Below, piece by piece: positions 34,173 to 42,908 of a stretch of 64,000 nt of DNA. The stretch covers positions 248,001-312,000 of the forward strand of contig CAXXCY010000001.1 in NCBI GenBank assembly GCA_963674895.2, written 5' to 3'. Position 1 is the stretch's first letter. Every line of letters starts with the position of its first letter. Under the pieces are notes generated by a model, which saw only the letters and a list, made by a program, of their open reading frames with translations, had not been told where the DNA came from and did no database searches. The position numbers and the translations under genes are program-made. This DNA is from CAXXOK01 sp963674895 (lineage in GTDB: Bacteria > Bacillota > Clostridia > Christensenellales > Aristaeellaceae).

Positions 34173-35660
34173 CTATTCGATCAATGAAATCAGGATGTCC
34201 GTATCCAGCATATAGTTGACGATGTCGTCAATCACGCCGCAGGGCATCTCCAGCGCCACGGGAAGCAGGTACAGCCCGACGGTCGGGGCCCAGCGGTCCT
34301 TGTATTCCCGCAGGTACATATCATTCAAGCTGAAGAAATCGTTCTGCTCATAAACGACCTCGGTAAACACGCTCTTGTCGCGCGCGGACAGCGCGCCCGA
34401 GAAATACACGGAGAACGCGGGCAGGCCCGTGCCGGGGTGAATCCAGTCCACGGTCAGGTCCAGATCGCAGGGCAGCTCCGCCGCCGTGCGCGACCAGTTA
34501 AACGCAAGGGTCAGCGGCTGCGGGGTTTCTTCAAACACATTGCCGTCCACCTCGGCGGTGACCGTGCCCCCGCCCGAAAGCGCGCCCTCGGCGGGCAGGC
34601 CCTGGCCCGTCAGGGTCAGTTCGACCTCCGGCTCGTCCTCATAGGATACGGCCGCGGCGACCGAGATATCGTTAGCGCCGCCGGTATTCTCACAGCGGTA
34701 ATCAACCGTCATCCAGTAGTCCGTGGGGATGGGCAGCCGCAGGCTGATTTCGGTCACGCCATCGATGCTGGACCTGGTAAACACCTCGGTGTCGCCGATC
34801 GTGCAGGTCATGCCCTCCGGGGTTTCCGTGACCGTCATGCCCGCCTCGTCGGGATCGAGCTCGTCTAGCACGAATTCGAGGTTTGACAGTGTATCGGTCA
34901 TCATATAGGAGGCGTAAAGCTCGGCCAGCAGCGTATCGAAATAATAGTAAACGCGGTCGTAGCCTTCGTCGTCGGTCGTGATGTAATCCAGCTCCTCGCA
35001 CAGCTCAAACAGCCGCTCGTAGGGGATAACGTAGGTCGTTTCGCTGTCGCCTACCTCCGCGTCCTCCGCAAGCGCATCGGAATCTTCGTCCAGATATACC
35101 TCGCCGTCCGCTTCCTCCATCGCTTCCTCTCGCGCTTCCGCGATCATGTCCTTCACGGGCGTGTAAAAGCTGTCGGCGATGAAATACGTGGCGTTGGGAT
35201 AGAGGAACAGCGCCAGGTACTGCGTGGGCAGCTCCATGAAATAATAGGGCTTGAGCATGAAATCAAAGAAGTTGTGCATCTGGAAATGGATGGGATCGTT
35301 CATGAACATCGGGCTAATCAGGTAGCGGTAGCTGTGGTAGCCGTCGTACACAAAGGGGATCTTCGGTTCGCCGTCGATGCGAAGGGCCGCGTCCAGGTAT
35401 ACGCGGCTTTCCGGCTCGAGAAACGCCTGCCCGTCGAGGCTGCCGGCCAGTTCCACCCTGCTTAAAAAAGCCTCCCAGTCCTGCAGGTGCGCGCCGCTTT
35501 CGGGAAACCCGTCGGCATGCAGGCCGAAGCCGAGCGTGAAATCCACATGCACGGCGTCCTCCCGGGTCAGATAGGTGGCGTTGTCATCCGCCGCAGCGGC
35601 TGCGGCGGGCAGGACCAGGCACAATACCAGCGCAAAGACGCGCAAGGCCAGCGTTCTCAT
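34173..35660 (-). CDS. Secreted acidic protein, unknown
   Basis: 495 residues with a clear signal peptide (MRTLALRVFALVLCLVLPAAAAAA). The mature protein is strongly acidic, with beta-rich repeats of DxTxTxxW type strands and an Asp/Glu-rich insertion around residues 180-205 (DGEVYLDEDSDALAEDAEVG). No lipobox, anchor or enzymatic motif is seen and no family is recognised. ATG 35660 is preceded by AAGGAGG; an adjacent GTG at 35663 is possible. A TATAAT at 35695-35700 gives a likely own promoter. Confidence 0.7.
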   Translation of the reverse strand: MRTLALRVFALVLCLVLPAAAAAADDNATYLTREDAVHVDFTLGFGLHADGFPESGAHLQDWEAFLSRVELAGSLDGQAFLEPESRVYLDAALRIDGEPKIPFVYDGYHSYRYLISPMFMNDPIHFQMHNFFDFMLKPYYFMELPTQYLALFLYPNATYFIADSFYTPVKDMIAEAREEAMEEADGEVYLDEDSDALAEDAEVGDSETTYVIPYERLFELCEELDYITTDDEGYDRVYYYFDTLLAELYASYMMTDTLSNLEFVLDELDPDEAGMTVTETPEGMTCTIGDTEVFTRSSIDGVTEISLRLPIPTDYWMTVDYRCENTGGANDISVAAAVSYEDEPEVELTLTGQGLPAEGALSGGGTVTAEVDGNVFEETPQPLTLAFNWSRTAAELPCDLDLTVDWIHPGTGLPAFSVYFSGALSARDKSVFTEVVYEQNDFFSLNDMYLREYKDRWAPTVGLYLLPVALEMPCGVIDDIVNYMLDTDILISLIE

Positions 35661-35694
35661 CACAGAGATCCTCCTTACGGACCGGGTTATGGAA

Positions 35695-35700
35695 ATTATA
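35695..35700 (-). promoter_or_regulatory. -10 element of the secreted acidic protein gene
   Basis: Perfect TATAAT on the minus strand 35 bases before the start; the -35 is weak. Confidence 0.4.
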
Positions 35701-35729
35701 CCACAGGACGGGCATGGGTGCGGAAATTG

Positions 35730-37556
35730 TTACGTGTTTTTCGCGCGGCTCTGCTGGCGCGCCCGCTGTTCGTGGTTGAGCTCCCGCTTGCGCATGCGCA
35801 GGGTTTCGGGCGTGACCTCCAAAAGCTCGTCGTCGCCGATAAACTCCAGGCATTCCTCCAGCGTCATCGGATGGACGGCGACCAGGCGGAGGCTGTCCTC
35901 GCTGGAGGCGGCGTTGCGCATGTTGGTGACGTGCTTTTGCTTGCAAACGTTGACGACCAGGTCCTCGGGCCGCGCGTTCTGCCCGCAGATCATGCCCTTG
36001 TAGACCTTGGTCTGCGGCGTGATGAACAGCGTGCCGCGCTCCTGCGCGCCGAACAGCCCGTAGCTGGTGGCCTCACCCGTTTCAAAGCAGATCATCGCGC
36101 CCATCCCGCGGTGCGGGATATCGCCCTTTAGGGGCTCGTACCCCTCGAACACGGCGGACATGATGCCCTCGCCGCGCGTATCGGTCATAAACTCGCTGCG
36201 GTAGCCGAACAGCCCCCGCGACGGCACCAGAAACTCGAGCCGTACGCGGCTCAGGCCGTGCATACCTGCCAGTACGCCGCGGCGGCGGCCGATTTTCTCG
36301 ATCACCGCGCCCGCGTAGGCCTGGGGCACGTCGGCTACCATACGCTCCACAGGCTCGCAGGTTACGCCGTCAATCTCCCTGTAAATCACCTGCGGCTTGG
36401 ACACCTGAAACTCGTAGCCCTGCCGCCGCATGGTCTCGATCAGGATCGACAGGTGCAGCTCGCCGCGCCCGCGCACCTCGAAGGCTTCCGGGCTTTCGGT
36501 ATCGCTGACGCGCAGGCTCACGTCGGTCTGCAGTTCCTTATAGAGTCTGGCGCGCAGCTGGCGGCTGGTGACGAACTTGCCCTCGCGGCCCGCGTAGGGG
36601 CTGTTGTTTACGGAGAAGGTCATCACGACGGTCGGCTCGGTAATGCTCACAAACGGCAGCGCTTCCACGGCTTCCACATCGCAGACCGTATCCCCGACCG
36701 AGAGGTCCTCCAGCCCGGAAAGCGCCACGATGTCGCCCATCGAGGCGGTCTCGGCGGGCAGGCGCTTCAAACCGTCGAAGGTAAACAGGCTCGTGAGGCG
36801 CAGCGGCGGGCTGCTTTCGCCCGTATCGTAGTTCGTTTTCACGACGTTCGCGCCGACGGTCAGCGTGCCGCGGTTAATGCGGCCGATGCCGATTCGCCCG
36901 ACGTAGTCGTTATAGTCGATGGTGGAGATCAGCACCTGCGCGGGGCCCTCCAGATCGCCCTCGGGCGCGGGGATGTGCTCGACGATGGTTTCAAACAGAA
37001 CCGTCAGGTCCCTGCCCGGGTTTTCGGGGTCGAGGGACGCGGTGCCGGTGCGCGCGGACGCGTAGATGATCGGGCGGTCGAGCAGGGTTTCGTCCGCGCC
37101 CAGGTCGATGAACAGGTCGAGCACCTCGTCCACCACCTCTTCGCAGCGGGCGTCGGCGCGGTCGATTTTATTGATGACGACGATCACGGGGAGCTTCAGG
37201 GCAAGCGCCTTCCGTAAAACAAAGCGCGTCTGCGGCATGGGGCCCTCGAAGCTGTCCACCAGCAGGAGCACGCCGTCCACCATCTTCAGCACGCGCTCCA
37301 CCTCGCCGCCGAAATCGGCGTGGCCGGGCGTATCCACGATGTTGATCTTCATGCTTTTGTAGTGAACGGCGGTGTTCTTGGCCAAAATCGTGATGCCGCG
37401 CTCACGCTCCAGCGCGTTTGAATCCATCACGCGCTCGACCACCTGCTGGTTTTCGCGGTAGACGCCGCCCTGTTTGAGCATCTCGTCCACCAGCGTGGTT
37501 TTGCCGTGGTCAACGTGCGCGATGATGGCAATGTTGCGGATATCGTTGCGGATCAT
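35730..37556 (-). CDS. typA: Ribosome-dependent GTPase BipA/TypA
   Basis: A 608-residue translational GTPase that acts on the ribosome during stress and in 50S assembly. It has G1 AHVDHGKT (about 13-20), G2 RGITIL, G3 DTPGHADF, G4 NKID and the BipA-specific C-terminal half (ALSGLEDLSVGDTV, MRRQGYEFQVSKPQVI, GLFGYRSEFMTDTRGEG). Length matches BipA (about 610). ATG 37556 with AGAAGGAAG is used; upstream in-frame codons overlap the RF3 gene. It lies 11 nt after prfC, so the two translation factors are co-transcribed. Confidence 0.96.
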   Translation of the reverse strand: MIRNDIRNIAIIAHVDHGKTTLVDEMLKQGGVYRENQQVVERVMDSNALERERGITILAKNTAVHYKSMKINIVDTPGHADFGGEVERVLKMVDGVLLLVDSFEGPMPQTRFVLRKALALKLPVIVVINKIDRADARCEEVVDEVLDLFIDLGADETLLDRPIIYASARTGTASLDPENPGRDLTVLFETIVEHIPAPEGDLEGPAQVLISTIDYNDYVGRIGIGRINRGTLTVGANVVKTNYDTGESSPPLRLTSLFTFDGLKRLPAETASMGDIVALSGLEDLSVGDTVCDVEAVEALPFVSITEPTVVMTFSVNNSPYAGREGKFVTSRQLRARLYKELQTDVSLRVSDTESPEAFEVRGRGELHLSILIETMRRQGYEFQVSKPQVIYREIDGVTCEPVERMVADVPQAYAGAVIEKIGRRRGVLAGMHGLSRVRLEFLVPSRGLFGYRSEFMTDTRGEGIMSAVFEGYEPLKGDIPHRGMGAMICFETGEATSYGLFGAQERGTLFITPQTKVYKGMICGQNARPEDLVVNVCKQKHVTNMRNAASSEDSLRLVAVHPMTLEECLEFIGDDELLEVTPETLRMRKRELNHEQRARQQSRAKNT

Positions 37557-37567
37557 ATATCTTCCTT

Positions 37568-39178
37568 CTAATACTTCACACGGGTTGCGGTATCGGACAG
37601 TTCGAGGCCCTTGTTGTTTTCCTGGGCGAGGCGGATGGACCACTCGTTTTCAAAAAGCAGTACGGGGCGTTCGTCGCCGTCGTATGCGCGGCCGCTGGTG
37701 GAGGTGAGCTTGAGCTTGTCTATGGGGACGGGAGGCTGCCCGTGAATCCAACGCACAAAACGGAAGGATAAGCTATCCTTGAGCATGGTGACGTTGTACT
37801 CGGTTTTCAGGCGGTGCTCCAGGACGTCGAACTGGAGCATGCCCACCACGCCGACCAAAAGCTCCTCAAAGCCCGTTTCGGTGCGGGTGAACAGCTGGAT
37901 GGCGCCCTCCTCGGCAAGCTGGGTGAGGCCTTTCAGGAACTGCTTGCGCTTCATGCTGTCCTCAGGGCGCACGCGGGCGAAGAACTCGGGCGCGAAGATC
38001 GGGATGGAGGAAAACCTGAGCTTCGGGCCGTCGGAGAGCGTATCGCCAAGATGGAATATCCCCGGGTCGAACAGGCCGATGATATCGCCCGCGTAGGCGG
38101 TTTCCACGGCCTCGCGCTCGTTGGCCATGAACTGCTGGGGCTGCTTTAATTGAATCTGCTTGTCCTCGCCGGACAGCCACACGCTCATGTCCTTTTGGAA
38201 CTCGCCCGAGACCACGCGGATGAACGCGAGCCGGTCGCGGTGCGCGGGGTTCATGTTGGCCTGGATCTTAAACACGAAGCCGGAGAAGAAATCGCTGTCC
38301 GGTTTCACCGCGCCCTGGTCGCTCTCCCGCGCCAGCGGCCCCGGCGTGATGTCCAGGAACGCCTCCAGGAACGGCTCCACGCCGAAATTGGTGATTGCCG
38401 AGCCGAAAAACATCGGCGTGAGGTTGCCGGAAAGCACCTGCGGAAGATCGAAGGAATCGCCCGCGACGTCCAGAAGCTCGGTTTCCTCGCGCAGGCGCTT
38501 CATGTAATGGCGGTCCAGCCTCGTTTCCGCTTCCGCGAGCGTGATGCGGCTCTTTTCAGCGATCCTTACGCCGTGCTCGCCGCCGGAATACAGGTCGATC
38601 TTATCCAGGCTTCGGATATATACGCCCTGAAAATCGCCGTCCACGCCGATAGGCCAGTTCATCGGCACCGAGCGCATGCCCAGCACCGTTTCGATTTCTT
38701 CCATCAAGGAAAACGGGTCCTTGGCGGCGCGATCCATTTTATTGACGAAGGTGAAGATCGGGATGCCGCGCATCTTGCAGACCTTGAACAGCTTGATCGT
38801 CTGCGCCTCCACGCCCTTGGCGGCGTCGATGAGCATCACGGCGGCGTCCGCCGCGACGAGCACGCGGTAGGTGTCCTCCGAAAAGTCCTGGTGGCCCGGC
38901 GTATCCAGGATGTTGATGTGGTAGCCGTGGAACGAGAACTGCATCGCCGACGTGGTGACGGAAATGCCGCGCTGCTTCTCGATCTCCATCCAGTCGCTGG
39001 TGGCGTGGCGCTCGGCCTTGCGCGCCTTCACGCTCCCCGCCTGGCGGATGGCGCCGCCGTAGAGCAAAAGCTTTTCGGTGAGCGTGGTTTTGCCCGCGTC
39101 GGGGTGCGAAATAATGGCGAAGGTCCTTCGCTTCTCGATCTGCTTTTGATGGGCCTTGGTTGTGGCTAGCTGCGTCAT
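37568..39178 (-). CDS. prfC: Peptide chain release factor 3
   Basis: A 536-residue class II release factor that removes RF1/RF2 from the ribosome using GTP. Motifs: SHPDAGKTTLTEKLLL (G1), RGISVTTSAMQF (G2), DTPGHQDFSEDTYR (G3), FVNKMDR (G4), and the RF3 C-terminal part with GVVGMLQFDVLEHRL. ATG 39178 is chosen because the protein then begins like RF3 and GGAGG lies 12 nt upstream. Its own promoter and a hairpin in the leader precede it. Confidence 0.96.
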   Translation of the reverse strand: MTQLATTKAHQKQIEKRRTFAIISHPDAGKTTLTEKLLLYGGAIRQAGSVKARKAERHATSDWMEIEKQRGISVTTSAMQFSFHGYHINILDTPGHQDFSEDTYRVLVAADAAVMLIDAAKGVEAQTIKLFKVCKMRGIPIFTFVNKMDRAAKDPFSLMEEIETVLGMRSVPMNWPIGVDGDFQGVYIRSLDKIDLYSGGEHGVRIAEKSRITLAEAETRLDRHYMKRLREETELLDVAGDSFDLPQVLSGNLTPMFFGSAITNFGVEPFLEAFLDITPGPLARESDQGAVKPDSDFFSGFVFKIQANMNPAHRDRLAFIRVVSGEFQKDMSVWLSGEDKQIQLKQPQQFMANEREAVETAYAGDIIGLFDPGIFHLGDTLSDGPKLRFSSIPIFAPEFFARVRPEDSMKRKQFLKGLTQLAEEGAIQLFTRTETGFEELLVGVVGMLQFDVLEHRLKTEYNVTMLKDSLSFRFVRWIHGQPPVPIDKLKLTSTSGRAYDGDERPVLLFENEWSIRLAQENNKGLELSDTATRVKY

Positions 39179-39245
39179 CTGGCGCAAATCCTCCGGATTA
39201 GGCGGTGTGGTTCGGGGAAACGGGCTTTCGCCCGACGAAAGGAAA

Positions 39246-39301
39246 GCCCGCATGGCGGGCGCCCAACGCAGTATTATGACAGAGAAACGCCCGAAAGTCA
39301 A
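39246..39301 (-). promoter_or_regulatory. prfC promoter with terminator-like leader hairpin
   Basis: TTGACT (39296-39301), 17 bases, CATAAT (39273-39278) on the minus strand. Immediately after the predicted start is a stem GCCCGC/GCGGGC (39246-39260) followed by TTTCCTTT, and then a second stem CGGGC/GCCCG. This resembles a transcription attenuator. Confidence 0.5.
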
Positions 39302-39328
39302 CGTTTCCAGCGTTTGCCAGCCGCGGCG

Positions 39329-39778
39329 TCAGCCCTTTTTCAGTTCCTCTTCCACGAGTTTGGCGCAGGCCTCCACATATTTGCCGCAGGGGCGCACCTC
39401 GTAGTACCTGGCGTCACGCTCGGCAGGCACGGGCGAGGGCGTGATATCGTTGAGCTCCAGCAGCTCGCGGCAGATATAGGTGCCGTATTGCGCCTTGAAC
39501 GCTTCCGCCTTTTCCTGCACCAGCGCGTACATGCGCTTTTTATACTCGGGATCGGTGGTTTGAATGTCCTTTTGGATCATGTTCAGCGCCATCGCCGCGC
39601 CGGTAAACGCGCCGCAGATTTCCCGAAGGCCGCCTACGCCGCCGCCCATGGAAACCATCAGCTTCAGCGCGTCCTCCTCGCTTACTCCCATCTCCTCATG
39701 AAACGCGGCAAATACCGACTGGGCGCAGTTGCAGCCGCTGTAAAAATAATCGTGGGCCCTTTGTTCCTTGGGCGTCAT
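39329..39778 (-). CDS. C_GCAxxG_C_C family redox protein
   Basis: A 149-residue cytoplasmic protein of the C_GCAxxG_C_C family: CNCAQSVFAAF near the start, GGGVGGLREICGAFTGAAMALNMI in the middle (glycine-rich with the central Cys), and two further single Cys (ICREL and RPCGKY). The conserved cysteines suggest redox or metal chemistry, but the function is not established. ATG 39778 fits the AAGGAG site (8 nt); the GTG three codons earlier overlaps the site. Confidence 0.88.
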   Translation of the reverse strand: MTPKEQRAHDYFYSGCNCAQSVFAAFHEEMGVSEEDALKLMVSMGGGVGGLREICGAFTGAAMALNMIQKDIQTTDPEYKKRMYALVQEKAEAFKAQYGTYICRELLELNDITPSPVPAERDARYYEVRPCGKYVEACAKLVEEELKKG

Positions 39779-39810
39779 ACCGTTCACTCCTTCGCTTTGC
39801 TAACGTATCC

Positions 39811-39839
39811 ATTATCCCATAAACCGCCGCCGGGAACAA
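39811..39839 (-). promoter_or_regulatory. Promoter of the C_GCAxxG_C_C gene
   Basis: TTGTTC (39834-39839), 17 bases, GATAAT (39811-39816) on the minus strand. Confidence 0.5.
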
Positions 39840-39856
39840 GCCGATTGGGCAATGGG

Positions 39857-40035
39857 GAATGAGGAATTAGGAATTGCAGTGCGGTTGCTCCGCAACCGAT
39901 TCAATTCAATTTTTTCTGCAATCACATCTTCTGGTTATGTAGTAATAAAAATATTGTGATCTATGATATGTAATCTTTAGATTGCGACAGCAATCTTTCC
40001 GGAATTCCTCATTCATCATTCCTAATTCCTCATTC
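39857..40035. mobile_element. A/T-rich MITE-like element with 18-bp perfect terminal inverted repeats
   Basis: 179 bp with perfect 18-bp ends: GAATGAGGAATTAGGAAT at 39857-39874 and its complement at 40018-40035. A second partial copy of the right repeat lies just inside (GAATTCCTCATTC, 40002-40014). A small hairpin (GGTTGC/GCAACC) follows the left end. The inside is about two-thirds A/T and has no coding frame, in strong contrast to its surroundings. I see no clear target duplication. It is a probable non-autonomous transposable element. Confidence 0.65.
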
Positions 40036-40087
40036 AATAACTACCCGCCCCTTCAAGATCATTCCTAAAAAAAATTTCCAAATTCCC

Positions 40088-40148
40088 TTGACAACCCATT
40101 CCTCTTGTGTTATTGTCCTATTGTGTTATTCACGTAATACAATAACAC
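40088..40148 (+). promoter_or_regulatory. Promoter and operators of the YtrA-like operon
   Basis: A near-consensus promoter: TTGACA (40088-40093), 17 bases, TATTGT (40111-40116). The 10-bp half-site GTGTTATTGT (40107-40116) overlaps the -10 and is repeated inverted at 40139-40148; a third half-site GTGTTATT is at 40123-40130. This fits autorepression by the GntR/YtrA-type regulator encoded next, with the repressor covering the -10 and start site. Confidence 0.75.
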
Positions 40149-40167
40149 GCTATCGGGAGGTGCAACC

Positions 40168-40539
40168 ATGGCATGGCAATTCGACGCGGACAGGCCCATC
40201 TATAAGCAGATCCGGGAGCGCATCCTATTGCAGATCGTATCGGGCGCATACGGCGCGGGCGCGCAGCTGCCCACGGTACGGGATCTGGCGGAGGAAGCCG
40301 CCGTGAACCCCAACACCCTGCAAAAGGCGCTCGCGGAGCTGGAGCGCGACGGACTGGTTTTCACCCAGCGCACCAGCGGGCGCTTCGTGACGGAAGACGC
40401 AGAGCGGATCCGGCAGGCCAAAAGCGACCTGGCGCGGGAGCAGATCGACCTGTTTCTGGAAAAGATGGCGGCCATCGGCTACGACCGGCAGGACGCCGCG
40501 GTCCTGATCCAAACCACAAAGGAGAGAAAGCATTCATGA
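40168..40539 (+). CDS. GntR-family regulator, YtrA type
   Basis: 123 residues: a winged helix (FDADRPIYKQIRERILLQI, then LPTVRDLAEEAAVNPNTLQKALAELERDGLV in outline, residues 5-75) and the short ~45-residue helical tail characteristic of the YtrA subfamily, too small for a ligand domain. GGGAGG precedes ATG. Its stop overlaps the ATPase start by ATGA. YtrA-type regulators repress their own ABC operon and often respond to cell-envelope antibiotics; that inducer is inference. Confidence 0.92.
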   Translation: MAWQFDADRPIYKQIRERILLQIVSGAYGAGAQLPTVRDLAEEAAVNPNTLQKALAELERDGLVFTQRTSGRFVTEDAERIRQAKSDLAREQIDLFLEKMAAIGYDRQDAAVLIQTTKERKHS

Positions 40540-41231
40540 CAATCCTCAGTTGTTCAAACCTGACCAAGCTGTTCGGCAAAACGCTTGCGCTCAACAAGGT
40601 GAGCCTGGATATCGAGGCGGGCCGCGTCATCGGGCTGCTGGGCCCCAACGGCAGCGGCAAGACCACCTTCCTGAAGCTGTGCAACGGCCTGCTGACGCCC
40701 AGCGCCGGCGAGATCAAAATCGCGGGCCACGCGCCCGGCGTGGAGACGAAGGCCATCGTATCCTACCTGCCGGAGAACTCCTACTTCAACGACTGGATGA
40801 AGGTTGAGGACATGCTTTCCTTCTTCGGCGATTTCTATGCGGATTTCGACGCCGCAAAGGCCGGGGAGATGCTCAAAACACTGGGGATCGATCCGTCGGC
40901 GCGCATCAAGTCGCTGTCCAAGGGCACGAAGGAAAAGGTGCAGCTCATTTTGGTAATGGCCCGCCAGGCGAAGCTCTACCTGCTGGATGAGCCGATCGGC
41001 GGCGTGGACCCCGCGGTGCGCGATTACATCCTCTCCACGATCATCAAAAACTACAATCCGGAGGCCTCCGTGATCATCTCCACGCACCTGATCGCGGACG
41101 TGGAACAGGTGCTGGACGAGGTGATCTTCCTCAAGGAAGGCCAGATTTCGCTGCACGAGGACGTGGACGCGATCCGCGAGGAAAAGGGCGTATCCGTGGA
41201 CAAGCTATTCAGGGAGGTATTCAAATGTTAG
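40536..41231 (+). CDS. ABC transporter ATP-binding protein
   Basis: 231 residues: Walker A GPNGSGKTT, Q-loop region SYLPENSYF, signature SLSKGTKEKVQ (a degenerate LSGGQ, as often in the YtrB/EcsA type), Walker B LYLLDEPIGGVD, and switch His in ISTHLI. It energises the membrane protein encoded next (7-nt overlap). Confidence 0.93.
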   Translation: MTILSCSNLTKLFGKTLALNKVSLDIEAGRVIGLLGPNGSGKTTFLKLCNGLLTPSAGEIKIAGHAPGVETKAIVSYLPENSYFNDWMKVEDMLSFFGDFYADFDAAKAGEMLKTLGIDPSARIKSLSKGTKEKVQLILVMARQAKLYLLDEPIGGVDPAVRDYILSTIIKNYNPEASVIISTHLIADVEQVLDEVIFLKEGQISLHEDVDAIREEKGVSVDKLFREVFKC

Positions 41232-42004
41232 GCAAGCTCATGAAATACGAGTTCAAGGCGACCGCCCGCATCTTCCTGCCGCTGTTTGCAGCGCTGCTGG
41301 CCGTGTCCCTGGTCAACAAGCTGATGACGGGCCTGCAGTTGCAAATGCCCGGGATTATCACCATGTCGCTGTCCATCATCCTGATCGTCGCAGCGTTCGT
41401 GATTACGCTGATCCTGACGGTGCAGCGGTTTTACAAGAACTTCATGACCGACGAGGGTTCGCTGATGTTCACGCTGCCCGTCGGCACGGGCAGGATGATC
41501 TGGTCCAAGCTCATCGTGGCGGCGGTCTGGACCGTGGTGTGCGCCGCCGTCGTGTTCCTCTCGCTTATGGTCATGGCGTTTTCGGGCAACGAATGGCATG
41601 AGCTCGTGCTGGCCATCCGCAACCTCGGCCTGCCGTCGCTGGATATGACCTTCTTCATCCTTGAGTTCGGCGTTCTGGTGCTCGCGTCGCTTTTAACCGG
41701 CATCCTGACGATTTATGCAAGCCTCGCGCTGAGCATGTTCGCCAACAACCACCGGGTGGCGCTCTCGTTCGGCTTCTACATCGCGCTCAATACCCTGATG
41801 CAAATCCTGGTCAGCGTGGTGATGTGGATCTTCTTCAGCCCGGAGTCGATGGCGAACCAAACCTTCGAAGCGTTCGTCGAAAACCATGCCCTGGGTTCCA
41901 TCCACGCCTGCCTGTCCGTTGCGGTCGTCCTCACGCTGGCCTTCGGCGCCGGTATGTTCTACACGACCCGGTACATGCTCAAAAACCAGCTGAACCTGCA
42001 ATAA
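41225..42004 (+). CDS. ABC-2-type permease, six membrane helices
   Basis: 259 residues with about six hydrophobic helices (20-40, 52-75, 100-125, 145-175, 180-205, 225-248). No catalytic motif. It belongs to the ABC-2/YtrC-like permeases that partner with a separate ATPase. The substrate is unknown; the YtrA-type control suggests antibiotic or envelope stress. Confidence 0.85.
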   Translation: MLGKLMKYEFKATARIFLPLFAALLAVSLVNKLMTGLQLQMPGIITMSLSIILIVAAFVITLILTVQRFYKNFMTDEGSLMFTLPVGTGRMIWSKLIVAAVWTVVCAAVVFLSLMVMAFSGNEWHELVLAIRNLGLPSLDMTFFILEFGVLVLASLLTGILTIYASLALSMFANNHRVALSFGFYIALNTLMQILVSVVMWIFFSPESMANQTFEAFVENHALGSIHACLSVAVVLTLAFGAGMFYTTRYMLKNQLNLQ

Positions 42005-42026
42005 CACGAAACCTGAAACAAACGGA

Positions 42027-42066
42027 AAGCCCGGCTGTGAAACGTGTCATGGCCGGGCTTCTTGAT
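42027..42066 (+). terminator. Terminator after the ABC pump operon
   Basis: AAGCCCGGC (42027-42035) pairs with GCCGGGCTT (42052-42060), followed by CTTGATTTGGTTT. It may also serve the convergent gene ending at 42085. Confidence 0.7.
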
Positions 42067-42084
42067 TTGGTTTAGATTGCGTAT

Positions 42085-42894
42085 TTATTGCAGCATCGCG
42101 CCGGTTTCTGCGCTGATAAAGCGGTTTTGCCACCGGTAGGCCGGGTGGGCTTTAGCTTCGTCCCGCGTACCGGTGAGCAGGTAGCAAAGCTCAGCAGACG
42201 ATGCCTGTTCGCCAATGGCGGCGAAAGCGGCGGCGGCTTCCTCCTCCGACATCACGGGGATGTTCTGTTTGGTCGGGGTAAAGGCACTCCAGTATCCGTA
42301 GACCGATACCAGGCCGCCGTCACCCATGACGACCTCCAGACGGTTGGACATCGGGCACAGCCCTGTTTCCGAGTCGAACAGTGCCGCCGTCCAGTATACG
42401 GGCACGCCATCCACCTGCTGGCCGAACGCCGCCGTATAGCCGCCCGTGAGTTTCTCAAACCTGCCATAGGCGGTCATGCTCTGGAGATAGAAGTCCGATA
42501 CGCCCAGTTCCGTGAGCCATCCTTCAGCCTCGGTCCGCGCTTGTTCGGGCGTCAGCGCGCACTTGGCGACGCCGGAGGATTCGATATTGTCGCTCAGGTT
42601 GGGTTCATGGCTTTCCGAGGCGGACAGCGCTGTGAAGATCATAAACCGCATCTGACCGAAGCCGAAAACATCGTCCAGCCCGCAGAAGGGCGCACCGGAG
42701 GAATCCGGCAGCTGGTAGAACAGGTAATCCCGGTCGTCCGGCTGCGCGTCGGCCGCCCGGTCACCGAAGGTAAGTGAAAGCATGGCCTGCGCGTCAAAAG
42801 CGAACGGGGACAGCGAATATTCGTTCATCGCGGCGGCGCCCGCCGACCCGAACAGAAGCAACAGAATAAGCGTTGCTGTTATAAAGCGTTTCAT
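42085..42894 (-). CDS. Secreted protein, unknown (operon with two-component system)
   Basis: 269 residues with a signal peptide (MKRFITATLILLLLFGSAGAAA). The mature domain has alternating beta strands and EEAAAAFAAIGEQA and RTEAEGWLTELGV helices; GYTAAFGQQVDGVPVYWTAAL resembles a PepSY/YycI-like strand pair, but I cannot assign a family firmly. ATG 42894 with GAAGGAGGG is used; a frame extending upstream overlaps the previous gene. It appears to be a shorter relative in layout of the gene before it. Confidence 0.7.
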   Translation of the reverse strand: MKRFITATLILLLLFGSAGAAAMNEYSLSPFAFDAQAMLSLTFGDRAADAQPDDRDYLFYQLPDSSGAPFCGLDDVFGFGQMRFMIFTALSASESHEPNLSDNIESSGVAKCALTPEQARTEAEGWLTELGVSDFYLQSMTAYGRFEKLTGGYTAAFGQQVDGVPVYWTAALFDSETGLCPMSNRLEVVMGDGGLVSVYGYWSAFTPTKQNIPVMSEEEAAAAFAAIGEQASSAELCYLLTGTRDEAKAHPAYRWQNRFISAETGAMLQ

Positions 42895-42908
42895 GTCCGA
42901 TCCCTCCT

